Shown here piece by piece: positions 16,122-24,707 of a stretch of DNA of 31,806 nt. Below the pieces are notes generated by a model that saw nothing but the letters and a program-made list of their open reading frames with translations, was not told the DNA's origin and searched no databases. This stretch comes from an uncultured Bacteroidales bacterium. Its GTDB lineage: Bacteria > Bacteroidota > Bacteroidia > Bacteroidales > Bacteroidaceae. Where the stretch lies: the NCBI GenBank assembly GCA_937995875.1, contig CALKIW010000009.1:1-31806 (forward strand). The letters run 5' to 3'. Each line of letters starts with the position of its first letter. The first letter of the stretch is position 1. The position numbers and the translations under genes were made by a program.

Positions 16122-17159
16122 ATGAGCAATCTGATAAAACCGGAAGGATATACCGCGCTGCTCGATATGTGCGAAACAGAACAAGGCATCAAGCAAATCA
16201 AGGATTTTTTCCAACAAAATCTGTCTACGGAGCTTCGGCTGCGTCGTGTTACGGCTCCGCTTTTTGTATTGCAGGGGCTGGGTATCAACGACGATTTAAA
16301 CGGTGTGGAGCGTCCGGTTTGTTTTCCTATCAAAGATTTGGGTGAGGCCAAAGCTGAGGTGGTACACTCTCTGGCGAAGTGGAAGCGTTTGACGTTGGCC
16401 GAATACAACATAGAGCCCGGCTATGGCATCTATACCGACATGAATGCTATTCGTGCCGATGAGGAGTTGGATAACCTCCATTCCCTCTATGTGGACCAAT
16501 GGGACTGGGAGGCTGTTATTACAGAACAGGAACGTACCATAGGTTATTTAGAAGATGTGGTGCGACGCATTTATGCTGCGATTCTCCGTACGGAGTTTCT
16601 CACCTGCGAACGCTATTCCCAAATCAAACCTTTCCTGCCTAAGGAAATTCATTTTATACACAGTCAGGATTTGTTGGACGCATATCCCAACCTTTCGGCC
16701 AAAGAGCGTGAGGATGCGGTGTGTAAGAAATACGGGGCAGTGTTTATAGAGGGCATTGGCGGCAAACTGTCGAACGGTGAGAAACACGACGGGCGTGCGC
16801 CGGACTATGACGACTGGTCTACGGTGGCCGAGAACGGCAAGGCCGGATTGAATGGCGACATTCTGATTTGGTACCCCGTATTGCAACACTCCATAGAGTT
16901 GAGTTCAATGGGCATCCGTGTAGACAAGGAAGCATTGCTGCGCCAGTTGAAGTACACTGGTAAGGAAGACCGCGAAAAACTTTACTTTCATCAGCAACTG
17001 CTCAACGACCAACTGCCTCTGTGCATCGGTGGTGGTATCGGGCAGAGCCGCCTGTGCATGATTATGTTGCACAAAGCCCATGTGGGCGAAATCCAAGCGA
17101 GCATCTGGCCCGAAGAAATGAGGAAGGAATGTCTGAAGTTTGGGATGCCACTCATTTGA
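16122..17159 (+). CDS. asnA: Aspartate--ammonia ligase (asparagine synthetase A)
   Basis: 345 aa, the usual AsnA length. The enzyme makes asparagine from aspartate, ammonia and ATP through an aspartyl-adenylate, and is related to class II aminoacyl-tRNA synthetases. Diagnostic stretches are VTAPLFV near residue 45, KWKRLTLAEY near 87, the central GIGGKLSNGEKHDGRAPDYD, ELSSMGIRVD, and the C-terminal motif 3 GGGIGQSRLCM followed by KAHVGEIQ. The start is supported by the promoter 35 nt upstream. It is monocistronic and convergent with the SulP gene, with a large palindrome between them. Confidence 0.97.
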   Translation: MSNLIKPEGYTALLDMCETEQGIKQIKDFFQQNLSTELRLRRVTAPLFVLQGLGINDDLNGVERPVCFPIKDLGEAKAEVVHSLAKWKRLTLAEYNIEPGYGIYTDMNAIRADEELDNLHSLYVDQWDWEAVITEQERTIGYLEDVVRRIYAAILRTEFLTCERYSQIKPFLPKEIHFIHSQDLLDAYPNLSAKEREDAVCKKYGAVFIEGIGGKLSNGEKHDGRAPDYDDWSTVAENGKAGLNGDILIWYPVLQHSIELSSMGIRVDKEALLRQLKYTGKEDREKLYFHQQLLNDQLPLCIGGGIGQSRLCMIMLHKAHVGEIQASIWPEEMRKECLKFGMPLI

Positions 17160-17207
17160 CACAGATTGTTAAGCGACTTTCAAGGCTATAGTTCATCAAT
17201 ATTATAA

Positions 17208-17297
17208 GAGAAACTCCATCTGTCCGTAAATGCTGCACAGCACGGGATATACTGATTCGTGTTATCGTGCAGAGCTACCGAGTAGATGGAGTTTCTC
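17208..17297. terminator. 90-bp palindrome between convergent asnA and sulP
   Basis: A perfect 14-bp inverted repeat (GAGAAACTCCATCT at 17208-17221, AGATGGAGTTTCTC at 17284-17297) encloses a second stem (CTGCAC at 17233-17238, GTGCAG at 17267-17272). T-rich sequence follows only about 13 nt later on the plus strand. It is probably a shared 3' structure; a small palindromic mobile element is an alternative. Confidence 0.55.
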
Positions 17298-17312
17298 ATG
17301 TTGATGGCTTTT

Positions 17313-18995
17313 CTATTTTTTCTTTTTCATGGAGATGATTTCTTGGGCACGCTCCAGAGCGTGGTCGAAATGGTCACAAATGTTTTCTTTGCCCACTAAG
17401 TCGTTGAATCCGGCCTTTTCGAGCACTTCTTTCACATTGGGAAGCACTCCGGATAACACGATAGGTGCTCCCACGCGCAGTGAGTGCTCACAAAGTGTGG
17501 TAAGGTTGTGTATGCCTGTGGAATCGACAAAAGGAACTCTGCGCATACGTATGATGCGCACCTTGGGGTGTTTCCCCATTTCGTCTATCACCTCCTCAAA
17601 CTTATTACCGGCTCCAAAGAAGTAGGGGCCGTTTATTTCGTACACTTCAACGCCATCGGGAATAACAAGGCTTTCTGTATCCAGCAGCATGTCAGTCTCG
17701 TCTTTGGTGTCTATTTCGTCGATCGCCACGCTGACGTCTACAGCCTCAGATATGCGCTGCATGAAAAGCAGACACGCAATGATGAGTCCGACCTGAATAG
17801 CGATGGTAAGGTCGAAAAACACGGTGAGCAGAAAGGTGATGAGCAACACCAGTATGTCGGCTTTGGGGTGTTTCAGCAGGATGACAAAAGTGCGCCAACC
17901 GCTCATGTTGTAGGCCACCACTACGAGCACACCGGCAAGGCACGCCATTGGAATATGCTTGGCTAAAGGCATGAGAAACAACAGAATGAGCAGCAACACG
18001 ATGGCGTGGACAATGCCTGCTATGGGCGTTTTGCCCCCATTGTCAATATTGGTCATTGTGCGCGCAATGGCTCCCGTGGCAGGTATTCCACCAAAAAGAG
18101 GTGTAACGATGTTGGCCAGCCCTTGCCCCACCAACTCTGCGTTGGAGTCGTGGCGACAGCCCGTAACACCATCGGCTACGGTGGCAGAAAGCAACGATTC
18201 TATTGCACCGAGTATGGCAATGGTGACGGCGGGGGAAATCAGGTTTCTGACAATGTCGAGATTCACCGACGGGATGACGAGCGGAGGCAGTGCGCTACTG
18301 ATGACGAAACGGTCGCCAATGGTCTCGATGCTGTCTATGCCACCGTAGGTTTTAAGCAGCCATGCAACAACAGTCATGACAAGAATGGCCACCAACGAGC
18401 CGGGAATTTTCTTGGCAAAGCGTGGGGTGAGCGCGATGATCACGATACTCAGCACACCTATCGCCAGTGCCCACCAGTTGATAGTGCCGAGAGATTGGAC
18501 ATAGACAATCCATTTGTCGATGAAGCCCGAAGGCACATTGGCAATGGAAAGACCGAACAGATCCTTGATTTGTGTGGTAAAAATGGTAAGAGCAATTCCG
18601 CTGGTAAAACCTACTACAATGGGGTAGGGAATGTAGTTGATGATTGTTCCGAGCCGCAATATACCCAAGAGAACGAGGAAAAGCCCTGCCATTATCGTGG
18701 CAACGGTCAGCCCACTGATGCCATACTGTTCGATGATGCCATAGACGATGACGATGAAAGCTCCGGTGGGGCCGCCAATCTGTACTTTGCTTCCGCCGAA
18801 GACCGAGATAAAAAGTCCGGCGATGATGGCTGTAATAATCCCTTTTTCCGGAGGCACCCCTGATGCAATAGCAAAGGCGATAGCCAATGGCAGAGCAACG
18901 ATACCTACGATGATTCCTGACATGGTGTCGGCAACTAAAAGTTTCCGACTATAATTTTTCAGTGTTTTTGCCAATACCGGCTTATAGTGAAACAT
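17313..18995 (-). CDS. SulP-family anion transporter with STAS domain
   Basis: 560 aa. SulP proteins are inner-membrane transporters for sulfate, bicarbonate or dicarboxylates. A membrane domain of 10-14 helices spans about 1-430 with the signatures GIIVGIVALPLAIAFAIASG and FGGSKVQIGGPTGAF. A C-terminal STAS domain (about 450-555) contains VPFVDSTGIHNLTTL. The substrate cannot be inferred. The start is set at the Met of MFHYKPVL because the promoter element at 19044-19051 lies over the longer in-frame start at 19046, which therefore cannot be used. It appears monocistronic. Confidence 0.93.
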   Translation of the reverse strand: MFHYKPVLAKTLKNYSRKLLVADTMSGIIVGIVALPLAIAFAIASGVPPEKGIITAIIAGLFISVFGGSKVQIGGPTGAFIVIVYGIIEQYGISGLTVATIMAGLFLVLLGILRLGTIINYIPYPIVVGFTSGIALTIFTTQIKDLFGLSIANVPSGFIDKWIVYVQSLGTINWWALAIGVLSIVIIALTPRFAKKIPGSLVAILVMTVVAWLLKTYGGIDSIETIGDRFVISSALPPLVIPSVNLDIVRNLISPAVTIAILGAIESLLSATVADGVTGCRHDSNAELVGQGLANIVTPLFGGIPATGAIARTMTNIDNGGKTPIAGIVHAIVLLLILLFLMPLAKHIPMACLAGVLVVVAYNMSGWRTFVILLKHPKADILVLLITFLLTVFFDLTIAIQVGLIIACLLFMQRISEAVDVSVAIDEIDTKDETDMLLDTESLVIPDGVEVYEINGPYFFGAGNKFEEVIDEMGKHPKVRIIRMRRVPFVDSTGIHNLTTLCEHSLRVGAPIVLSGVLPNVKEVLEKAGFNDLVGKENICDHFDHALERAQEIISMKKKK

Positions 18996-19043
18996 ATTTG
19001 TTTTCTGTTTTTCGTGATACAATGCTGTGAACAATGGAGAATA

Positions 19044-19075
19044 CAAAGATAGCCATAATTTAATATATGGGCAAA
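19044..19075 (-). promoter_or_regulatory. Promoter of the SulP gene
   Basis: On the minus strand TTTG (complement of 19072-19075), a 20-nt spacer, and TATCTTTG (complement of 19044-19051) match the Bacteroidetes consensus. The leader to the ATG at 18995 is about 40 nt. Confidence 0.75.
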
Positions 19076-19301
19076 TAGCAGCTCATATATGAACGGAGAG
19101 CTGGTGGAGGCGTCTCATTTTAGTTTGAGAGGACTGATGCCGCTGTTCAATCTTATGATGGTTGACATGGGTTTTGTCAAGAAAATATAACGGTAATCCG
19201 GAGTGTTTTTCCGGACGAAATAGAATCGAAAACCTGGTATATGCGTGGCTTTGCGTCCCTTTTGAGCAGAGCAAACTGTCGGTGGTTGGCGAGAAGGGTT
19301 T

Positions 19302-19560
19302 AATCGCATTGCGTCTAAGCTCTACCCGCGATGCGTTTAAGGCCTTCCCGTGTCGTGACTAAGGCCTATTGCGCGTGCCGTTAGGGCTTAGTCGCGGTCG
19401 GATTGAGAGGGGGAAAGGTGAGCAACAAGAGGTGTTAGAGGGCAAACGGCTGAGTGTCAGAAGGTTGCAAAAGCGTGCTATTTTTCGAGTATTTCGGAGA
19501 AAAGGTTTTGTGTTTCAGAATACGAGAAATATAGAAGCCTGTTTGTTCGTATTTTTCGTA
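19302..19560 (+). repeat. Dispersed intergenic element, copy 3: 22-bp degenerate array plus hairpin module
   Basis: Units lie at 19302-19323, 19324-19346, 19347-19368 and 19369-19390, with cores GCGTTTAAGGCCTT, GTGACTAAGGCCTA and GCCGTTAGGGCTTA. After about 90 bp comes a module aligned to the other copies: TTTTTCGAGTATTTCGGA (from 19481), then GAATACGAGAAATATAGAAG and GTTTGTTCG near 19518-19549. The arms pair less well than in copies 1 and 2. It occupies the gap between the SulP 5' end and the dnaX 3' end; the rest of that gap (19076-19301, 19561-19624) shows nothing else. Confidence 0.6.
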
Positions 19561-19624
19561 GAATATAAGTGATGTGGATTTGCTGTAGAATGATGGCTGC
19601 AATGAGAAAAGAAGTGTATGGCCG

Positions 19625-21433
19625 TCAGGCGAGTTCCAACCCCAGTTTGAGTCTGAGTTTTTCGATAGCCGGGTTTTTTCGTCGCAACTCGTCAAAGAGT
19701 TCACGCTTGGTGTAGGCTTTTCGCGAGTTGTCGATGTCGGCAAGTTTCAGACTGAGGGTTATCTGATCGTTGCCTAATGTTTTCTTCATTGTAGCCTCTA
19801 TATTGCCCTTGATGTCGTTTACTTGACTGAGCAATATCTCATTATCGATCACCACCTCAATGTTGGGATAGTCTACGATATGTGGCATGATATTCTTTAG
19901 TCGTGACGCCAAGCCCACCAAATGTTGGGGCATACGGTTGCACATCAGCGTCCATTGAATACTGAGCTGTTCTTCGGTGAACTCCTTGTTGCTGTCTGCT
20001 GCGGTTTTTGTGTCAGCCTGTTGTGCAACAAGATAGTCGGGCTGCTTAGGTCCTTGTCTCAGAGAACTGAAGGTGGTGCCGATGTTTTTGAGTTTAATGC
20101 GCGGCGTGGGTGACTTCGTGACGCTTGCAATCTTCTTGGATGTGCGTTGCGGTGCATCGGTTGGCTGGGGTGTAGAGGGTTGTGTGGCAACAGTTGGGGT
20201 TGCTGTTGCTGCCACAGTTTCTTTTTTCTCAACCCCGGCTACCTGCTGGGCCGGTTTGGGTTGAGACTTCTTGATATTCTTGAACAGGGTTTTCAAACGC
20301 TTAGGGCTACGCCCCGCCCCGTCGGCATCGTCGTCGGCAGGCTGGGTGATCTGTCCCACGCGAATGAGGGTGAGTTCTACCAAGAGCCGCTTGTTGCTGC
20401 TCTGTCGATAGTTCACGTCACACTCGTTCATGATTTTCAAGGCACGATAGAGGAAACGCTTGGGGCATTTTTGAGCTTGCTCCTGATATTTCTGCCGCTG
20501 CTGTTGGCTCACTTCGAGCAGTGGAAGGGTCTGTGGGTCGTTGGCCATCATGACGTTGCGCACGTGAGAGGCCAGTCCGTTGATGAGATGCCCCGCATCG
20601 AATCCCTTGGCAATGATGCTGTTGAGCAGCACCATAATGTCGCTCACTTTATTCTCCAAAGCGAGGTCTACGATACGAAAATAGTTGTCTGCGGCAAGCA
20701 CATTGAGGTCTTCAAGCACCTTCTGAAAGGTGATGTTGCCCTGACAGTAACTGGCCACCTGGTCGAAGATAGACAGTGCATCGCGCATGCCGCCATCAGC
20801 TTTTTCGGCTATAACGCTGAGTGCCTCCTCTTCGTAAGCAATGTTCTCGCGTTCGGCCACCATCTTCAAATGGTCGATGATTTTAGGCACCGTCATACGC
20901 TCGAAGTCGTAAATCTGGCATCGTGACAGGATGGTGGGCAGAATTTTATGTTTTTCTGTAGTGGCGAGAATAAAAATGACGTGTGCCGGCGGCTCCTCGA
21001 GGGTTTTCAGAAAAGCGTTGAAAGCCGCAGTGGAGAGCATGTGGACCTCGTCGATGATGAACACTTTGTAACGCCCGGTCTGTGGTGGAATCTGTGTCTG
21101 CTCCATCAAAGTCTTGATGTTTTCCACCGAGTTGTTGCTGGCTGCGTCGAGTTCAAAGATGTTCATTGAGCGGCCGTCATTGAACGATTTGCAGCTGCCG
21201 CATTCGTTGCAGGCCTCGCCATCGGCTGTGATATGTTCGCAGTTGATGGTCTTTGCAAATATGCGGGCACAAGTGGTTTTGCCTACTCCTCGTGGCCCGC
21301 AGAACAGATAGGCATGCGCCAGTTTCCCGCTTTTGACGGCATTCTTCAGCGTAGTGGTCAGCGCCTCCTGACCGACTACGGAACTAAACGTCATCGGGCG
21401 GTATTTCCTGGCCGATACTATGTAGTTGTCCAT
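19625..21433 (-). CDS. dnaX: DNA polymerase III subunit gamma/tau
   Basis: 602 aa. DnaX is the ATPase core of the clamp loader that places the sliding clamp at primed sites and ties the replisome together. The start MDNYIVSARKYRP is the conserved DnaX N-terminus. AAA+ features are Walker A GPRGVGKT at 46-53, a zinc module with Cys65, Cys75, Cys78 and Cys81, Walker B FIIDEVH (Asp128-Glu129) and the SRC motif near 170-172. A Pro/Thr/Ala-rich linker (about 390-450) leads to a C-terminal tau-like domain. An open frame extends 100 codons upstream, but it covers the promoter and is not genuine. It is divergent from ftsB. Confidence 0.97.
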   Translation of the reverse strand: MDNYIVSARKYRPMTFSSVVGQEALTTTLKNAVKSGKLAHAYLFCGPRGVGKTTCARIFAKTINCEHITADGEACNECGSCKSFNDGRSMNIFELDAASNNSVENIKTLMEQTQIPPQTGRYKVFIIDEVHMLSTAAFNAFLKTLEEPPAHVIFILATTEKHKILPTILSRCQIYDFERMTVPKIIDHLKMVAERENIAYEEEALSVIAEKADGGMRDALSIFDQVASYCQGNITFQKVLEDLNVLAADNYFRIVDLALENKVSDIMVLLNSIIAKGFDAGHLINGLASHVRNVMMANDPQTLPLLEVSQQQRQKYQEQAQKCPKRFLYRALKIMNECDVNYRQSSNKRLLVELTLIRVGQITQPADDDADGAGRSPKRLKTLFKNIKKSQPKPAQQVAGVEKKETVAATATPTVATQPSTPQPTDAPQRTSKKIASVTKSPTPRIKLKNIGTTFSSLRQGPKQPDYLVAQQADTKTAADSNKEFTEEQLSIQWTLMCNRMPQHLVGLASRLKNIMPHIVDYPNIEVVIDNEILLSQVNDIKGNIEATMKKTLGNDQITLSLKLADIDNSRKAYTKRELFDELRRKNPAIEKLRLKLGLELA

Positions 21434-21460
21434 AATGTAAAGTCTGATTGTTAGTAGTTG

Positions 21461-21491
21461 CAAAGATAGTGCCTTTTGGGTGAAGGGCAAA
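21461..21491 (-). promoter_or_regulatory. Promoter of dnaX
   Basis: On the minus strand TTTG (complement of 21488-21491), a 19-nt spacer, and TATCTTTG (complement of 21461-21468) match the consensus. The ATG is about 28 nt downstream. It faces away from the ftsB promoter 18 bp further on. Confidence 0.8.
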
Positions 21492-21509
21492 ACAAATATT
21501 ACCTTTTCT

Positions 21510-21540
21510 TTTGCTTTTTGGCCTATTTGCATTAACTTTG
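21510..21540 (+). promoter_or_regulatory. Promoter of the ftsB-like gene
   Basis: TTTG (21510-21513), a 19-nt spacer and TAACTTTG (21533-21540) match the Bacteroidetes consensus exactly. The ATG at 21564 follows with an unusually good AAGGAG ribosome-binding site at 21556-21561. Confidence 0.8.
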
Positions 21541-21563
21541 CAAATGTTAATTGCGAAGGAGAC

Positions 21564-21923
21564 ATGGGCAGCAGATTACCTAAGATATGGACCGTTCTGG
21601 CACGGTATAAATACCTGATAACAATCGTTATCGGTGTGGCCGTGGTGGGGTTTATCGATGAAAACAGTTTCATGAAGCGCATACAATATGATATGCAGAT
21701 AGGCCAGATGAAGAGCGAGATTAGGAAATACAACCTTCAGAACGAGAAGGCGACGAAGGCGCTGGACGAGTTGAAACGTAATCCGAAAGCCATTCAGAAG
21801 ATAGCCCGCGAACGCTATTTCATGAAAGCCGATGATGAGGATATCTATGTGTTGAGTACCGATCAGGAGGCTGCCGAAGAGGCGCGGACAAAAGCAAACG
21901 AAATCAATGAAACAGTTAAGTAA
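21564..21923 (+). CDS. FtsB/DivIC-family septum formation initiator
   Basis: 119 aa. A single membrane helix (about 17-33, YLITIVIGVAVVGFI) is followed by a predicted coiled coil (about 43-75) and the family's C-terminal ERYFMKADDEDIYVL stretch. Such proteins form a bitopic division subcomplex with FtsL and FtsQ at the septum. The ATG at 21564 is chosen over an in-frame ATG at 21480 because the longer form would run through the promoter, and because of the strong ribosome-binding site. The 3' end overlaps the next gene by 17 nt, so translation is probably coupled. Confidence 0.88.
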   Translation: MGSRLPKIWTVLARYKYLITIVIGVAVVGFIDENSFMKRIQYDMQIGQMKSEIRKYNLQNEKATKALDELKRNPKAIQKIARERYFMKADDEDIYVLSTDQEAAEEARTKANEINETVK

Positions 21924-22323
21924 AATTCAGAGTATGCTATTTCTGGCGGGCGGTGCGCTCATGGTTATTGGTGCGGGCTGCTTTGCCTTTTTGTGGCAGC
22001 AACAGGTGGCTTGCTGGGTGTTCCTGCTGGGCGCATTGCTGTTTGCCGTGATGCAGATGATGCAGTCGTACGAAGGGCGAGACATCACTCTCATGCGTCT
22101 GAAGCGCATCCAGAGCCTGGCCGACATTCTTTTTATCATAGCCGGCATCTTGATGGTCGATAACGTTTTTGGGTTTTTCCGCCCCCTTTTCTCCAACATG
22201 ATAGACTATGTCACCTATGTGTCCAACAAGTGGGTGGTGGTGCTGCTCATCGCGGCAATATTAGAGGTATATACCGTTCATCGTATCGATCACGAACTTT
22301 CCAAAAAAAATATAAAAGAGTAA
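21907..22323 (+). CDS. Small conserved-type membrane protein, four predicted helices
   Basis: 138 aa with four hydrophobic segments (about 10-27, 33-50, 70-85, 104-120) and a basic C-terminal tail (ELSKKNIKE). I cannot name a family. It overlaps the ftsB-like gene by 17 nt and shares its promoter, so a link to the envelope or division is plausible only by context. A T-looped hairpin follows at 22339-22359. Confidence 0.8.
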   Translation: MKQLSKIQSMLFLAGGALMVIGAGCFAFLWQQQVACWVFLLGALLFAVMQMMQSYEGRDITLMRLKRIQSLADILFIIAGILMVDNVFGFFRPLFSNMIDYVTYVSNKWVVVLLIAAILEVYTVHRIDHELSKKNIKE

Positions 22324-22338
22324 GATATATCTTTAAAT

Positions 22339-22359
22339 AGCATAATTTTTTTTTATGCT
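22339..22359 (+). terminator. Hairpin with all-T loop after the membrane protein gene
   Basis: AGCATAA (22339-22345) and TTATGCT (22353-22359) form a 7-bp stem around a loop of seven T residues. It may end the ftsB unit, or stimulate the next promoter 15 bp downstream; there is no T-run after the stem. Confidence 0.35.
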
Positions 22360-22373
22360 TCGTGAATAGATAT

Positions 22374-22381
22374 TATCTTTG
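22374..22381 (+). promoter_or_regulatory. -7 element for the DUF4369-like lipoprotein gene
   Basis: TATCTTTG matches TAnnTTTG and lies 24 nt before the ATG at 22406. No clear -33 TTTG is seen. Confidence 0.6.
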
Positions 22382-22405
22382 TGTGACTTGAAGAAACATT
22401 GGTTT

Positions 22406-23233
22406 ATGAATAAAGTTTTATACGCAGTAATCAGTATATTGACCCTTACGTCGTGCGCCAATACGTACACTATAGCCGGTTTGTCGAATGTTTCTATGCT
22501 CGACGGACAGAAGCTGTATTTAAAGGTATATAAGGACACGGTGTTGAAGAATGTCGACTCTTGCGACGTGGTGCATGGACAGTTCCAATTTCAGGGGTCG
22601 ATAGATTCGGTGCGTATGGCCAATATTTTTATAGACGATAATGTAGGTCTGCCGGTGGTGCTCGAAAGCGGTGAGATCCTTGTCAAAATAGACAACACGC
22701 AGGAAACTGTTACGGGAACGCCGCTGAATGACAAGCTGACGGAGTTTCGTGAACAATTCACGCAGCTTATGAATCAAAGCATGGACTTGGTGCATCGCCA
22801 TGATCAGGCTATCATGAACGGCAAGGATATGACGGTGGTTAATGCCAAGTTGGCTGCCGAGGATGCCGCCATCAATCAGAAGATGGACAAGCTCGTGACC
22901 ATGTTTGTGACCGATAATTTTGACAACATCCTCGGTCCGTATGTGTTTATCAATACCTGCTTGAGCCGTTATGAGGTGCCGATGCTGGATGCGTGGATAG
23001 AAGACATTATGAGTAAGGCGACAGACAAATTCAAGAACGACATCCATGTGAAGGAATATTATGAGGCTGCGCAGCAGAATCAAAATATCATGAATGGTCT
23101 GCAGGAACAGCCACATCAAGCGCCGGTGTCTCCTGTTGCTCCGCCAATGGATGGCCCGACGCCTAATCAGATGGCAGCGCCACAGGATGCTCCACAGAAT
23201 TCTGCTGAGCAAACTCCTGCCCCAACAGAATAA
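22406..23233 (+). CDS. DUF4369-like lipoprotein with proline-rich tail
   Basis: 275 aa from the ATG at 22406. A TTG at 22379 would sit inside the promoter element and is rejected. The N-terminus is an SPII signal with lipobox LTSC and Cys17. The following strands (YTIAGLSNVSMLDGQKLYLK, then GQFQFQGSID) are the pattern of DUF4369, a domain found before thioredoxin modules in Bacteroidetes lipoproteins. Here no thioredoxin domain follows. Instead there is a helical middle section (about 110-225) and a Pro/Gln/Ala-rich end (about 230-275). Function is unknown. It is probably co-transcribed with the dihydroorotase gene, 24 nt downstream. Confidence 0.82.
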   Translation: MNKVLYAVISILTLTSCANTYTIAGLSNVSMLDGQKLYLKVYKDTVLKNVDSCDVVHGQFQFQGSIDSVRMANIFIDDNVGLPVVLESGEILVKIDNTQETVTGTPLNDKLTEFREQFTQLMNQSMDLVHRHDQAIMNGKDMTVVNAKLAAEDAAINQKMDKLVTMFVTDNFDNILGPYVFINTCLSRYEVPMLDAWIEDIMSKATDKFKNDIHVKEYYEAAQQNQNIMNGLQEQPHQAPVSPVAPPMDGPTPNQMAAPQDAPQNSAEQTPAPTE

Positions 23234-23257
23234 AGACATACCATAATTTAATGTACT

Positions 23258-24619
23258 ATGAGAACAATCATTGATGGCGGTATCATTGTCAATGAAGGCA
23301 GAAAGTTTACAGGAACTGTCATTATAGACGACGACCGCATCTCTGATATTATCGAAGGAAACAGTAATCCCCGTGCACACTGCGAACGATTCGTGGATGC
23401 CACGGGGTGTTTTGTGTTGCCGGGTGTCATCGACGAACACGTGCATTTTCGTGAGCCGGGACTGACGCGCAAGGCCGATATGGAGAGCGAAACGCGCGCA
23501 GCGGCAGCAGGTGGGGTCACGTCGTTTTTTGATATGCCCAACACGGTGCCGCAGACAACAACCGTTGAGGCGTTGAGCGATAAAATAAGGCTGGCTGCCG
23601 ATCGGAGCCATATCAACTACGGATTCTTTTTCGGAGCCACCAAAGACAACACCGGAGATTTTTCCAAGATAGACAGAACGCGTGTTCCCAGCTTCAAGCT
23701 CTTTATGGGAGCATCTACGGGAAATATGCTGGTGGATCGCAGAGAAACGCTTGAGCGTATATTCAAGACCTGCGCCGATCTTGACTTGCCACTGATGACA
23801 CATTGCGAGGACACGGCGATGATCAATAAAAACATGGCGGAGGCAAAGCGGCAGTACGGTGATGACCCCGATATTGCGCTGCATCCGATTATTCGTTCGG
23901 CCGAAGCCTGCTTTACCTCCTCATCTTTGGCTGTGGAGTTGGCACGCCGGTTTGGCACCCGTCTGCACATCGCCCATGTGACTACAGCCCGTGAGTTGTC
24001 GCTTTTTGAGCCGAGTCGTTCGGGCAGACCTTTGCCACAAATCACGGGAGAGGCTACTGTCGCACACCTGTGGTTTAGTGAGGAAGACTATAAAACGAAG
24101 GGGACACTCATCAAATGCAATCCATCGGTGAAGCGCAAAGAAGACCGTGCGGCTCTGCGCGAGGCGTTGGATGACGGGCGTATTGTTGCTGTCGGCACCG
24201 ACCATGCACCGCACGAGATGAAAGATAAAATCGGAGGTTGCGCCAAAGCGGCTTCCGGAATGCCAAGCATACAGTTTTCGCTGATTTCCATGCTGACGTT
24301 GGTGGACGAAGGTGTGCTCTCCATCGAGCGGTTGGTGGAGCTCATGGCACATCATCCGGCTCAGTTGTTCTCGGTAAGTGAGCGTGGATTTCTGCGCAAA
24401 GGATATAAGGCCGACATTGCGATCGTACAGCGAACGGACCCATGGAAGGTTTCCGAGAATCTGATTGAAAGCAAGTGTGGATGGAGCCCACTGATGGGAC
24501 AACAATATCGGTGGAAAGTAAGACAGACTTTCTGCAATGGCCATCCGGTCTACGACAATGGTCATGTTGATGAAACATACTTTGGCGAAGCTCTGCGATT
24601 TAGACTCAACGAGGAATAA
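23258..24619 (+). CDS. pyrC: Dihydroorotase
   Basis: 453 aa. Dihydroorotase closes carbamoyl-aspartate to dihydroorotate in pyrimidine synthesis. Metal ligands of the amidohydrolase barrel are visible: His61 and His63 in DEHVHFREPG, Lys147 in SFKLFMGAS, His182 in MTHCEDT, the HIAH pair 237/240, and Asp315 in GTDHAPHE. The FREPG motif identifies dihydroorotase rather than hydantoinase or allantoinase; pyrC is used in the generic sense, since long class I enzymes are sometimes called PyrC or PyrC-like. No other pyrimidine gene is nearby. It follows the lipoprotein gene by 24 nt. Confidence 0.92.
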   Translation: MRTIIDGGIIVNEGRKFTGTVIIDDDRISDIIEGNSNPRAHCERFVDATGCFVLPGVIDEHVHFREPGLTRKADMESETRAAAAGGVTSFFDMPNTVPQTTTVEALSDKIRLAADRSHINYGFFFGATKDNTGDFSKIDRTRVPSFKLFMGASTGNMLVDRRETLERIFKTCADLDLPLMTHCEDTAMINKNMAEAKRQYGDDPDIALHPIIRSAEACFTSSSLAVELARRFGTRLHIAHVTTARELSLFEPSRSGRPLPQITGEATVAHLWFSEEDYKTKGTLIKCNPSVKRKEDRAALREALDDGRIVAVGTDHAPHEMKDKIGGCAKAASGMPSIQFSLISMLTLVDEGVLSIERLVELMAHHPAQLFSVSERGFLRKGYKADIAIVQRTDPWKVSENLIESKCGWSPLMGQQYRWKVRQTFCNGHPVYDNGHVDETYFGEALRFRLNEE

Positions 24620-24707
24620 ATGCTTTGCCGGTTTTTGACTGCTTCTGCCCTATGTTATGGACAGTTTCCTGTTATCCACAACAGCTAACCCTTAAAAATA
24701 ATATCTC

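Noticed and set aside
20215..20230. Run of six A residues in dnaX (minus strand) as a programmed frameshift site making a short gamma form.
   Set aside because: The frame is GAG AAA AAA GAA, which does not give the X XXY YYZ heptamer for -1 slippage. The -1 frame would run about 40 codons to a TAA with no clear stimulating hairpin. Possible but unsupported.
21434..21733. N-terminal extension of DnaX by 100 codons.
   Set aside because: It would cover both divergent promoters, and the true DnaX start (MDNYIVSARKYRP) is recognisable.
24672..24680. TTATCCACA, an exact DnaA-box match, between the dihydroorotase and phosphoesterase genes.
   Set aside because: Only one perfect box, no cluster, no A/T-rich unwinding region and no origin-linked genes nearby. 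A single 9-mer can occur by chance.
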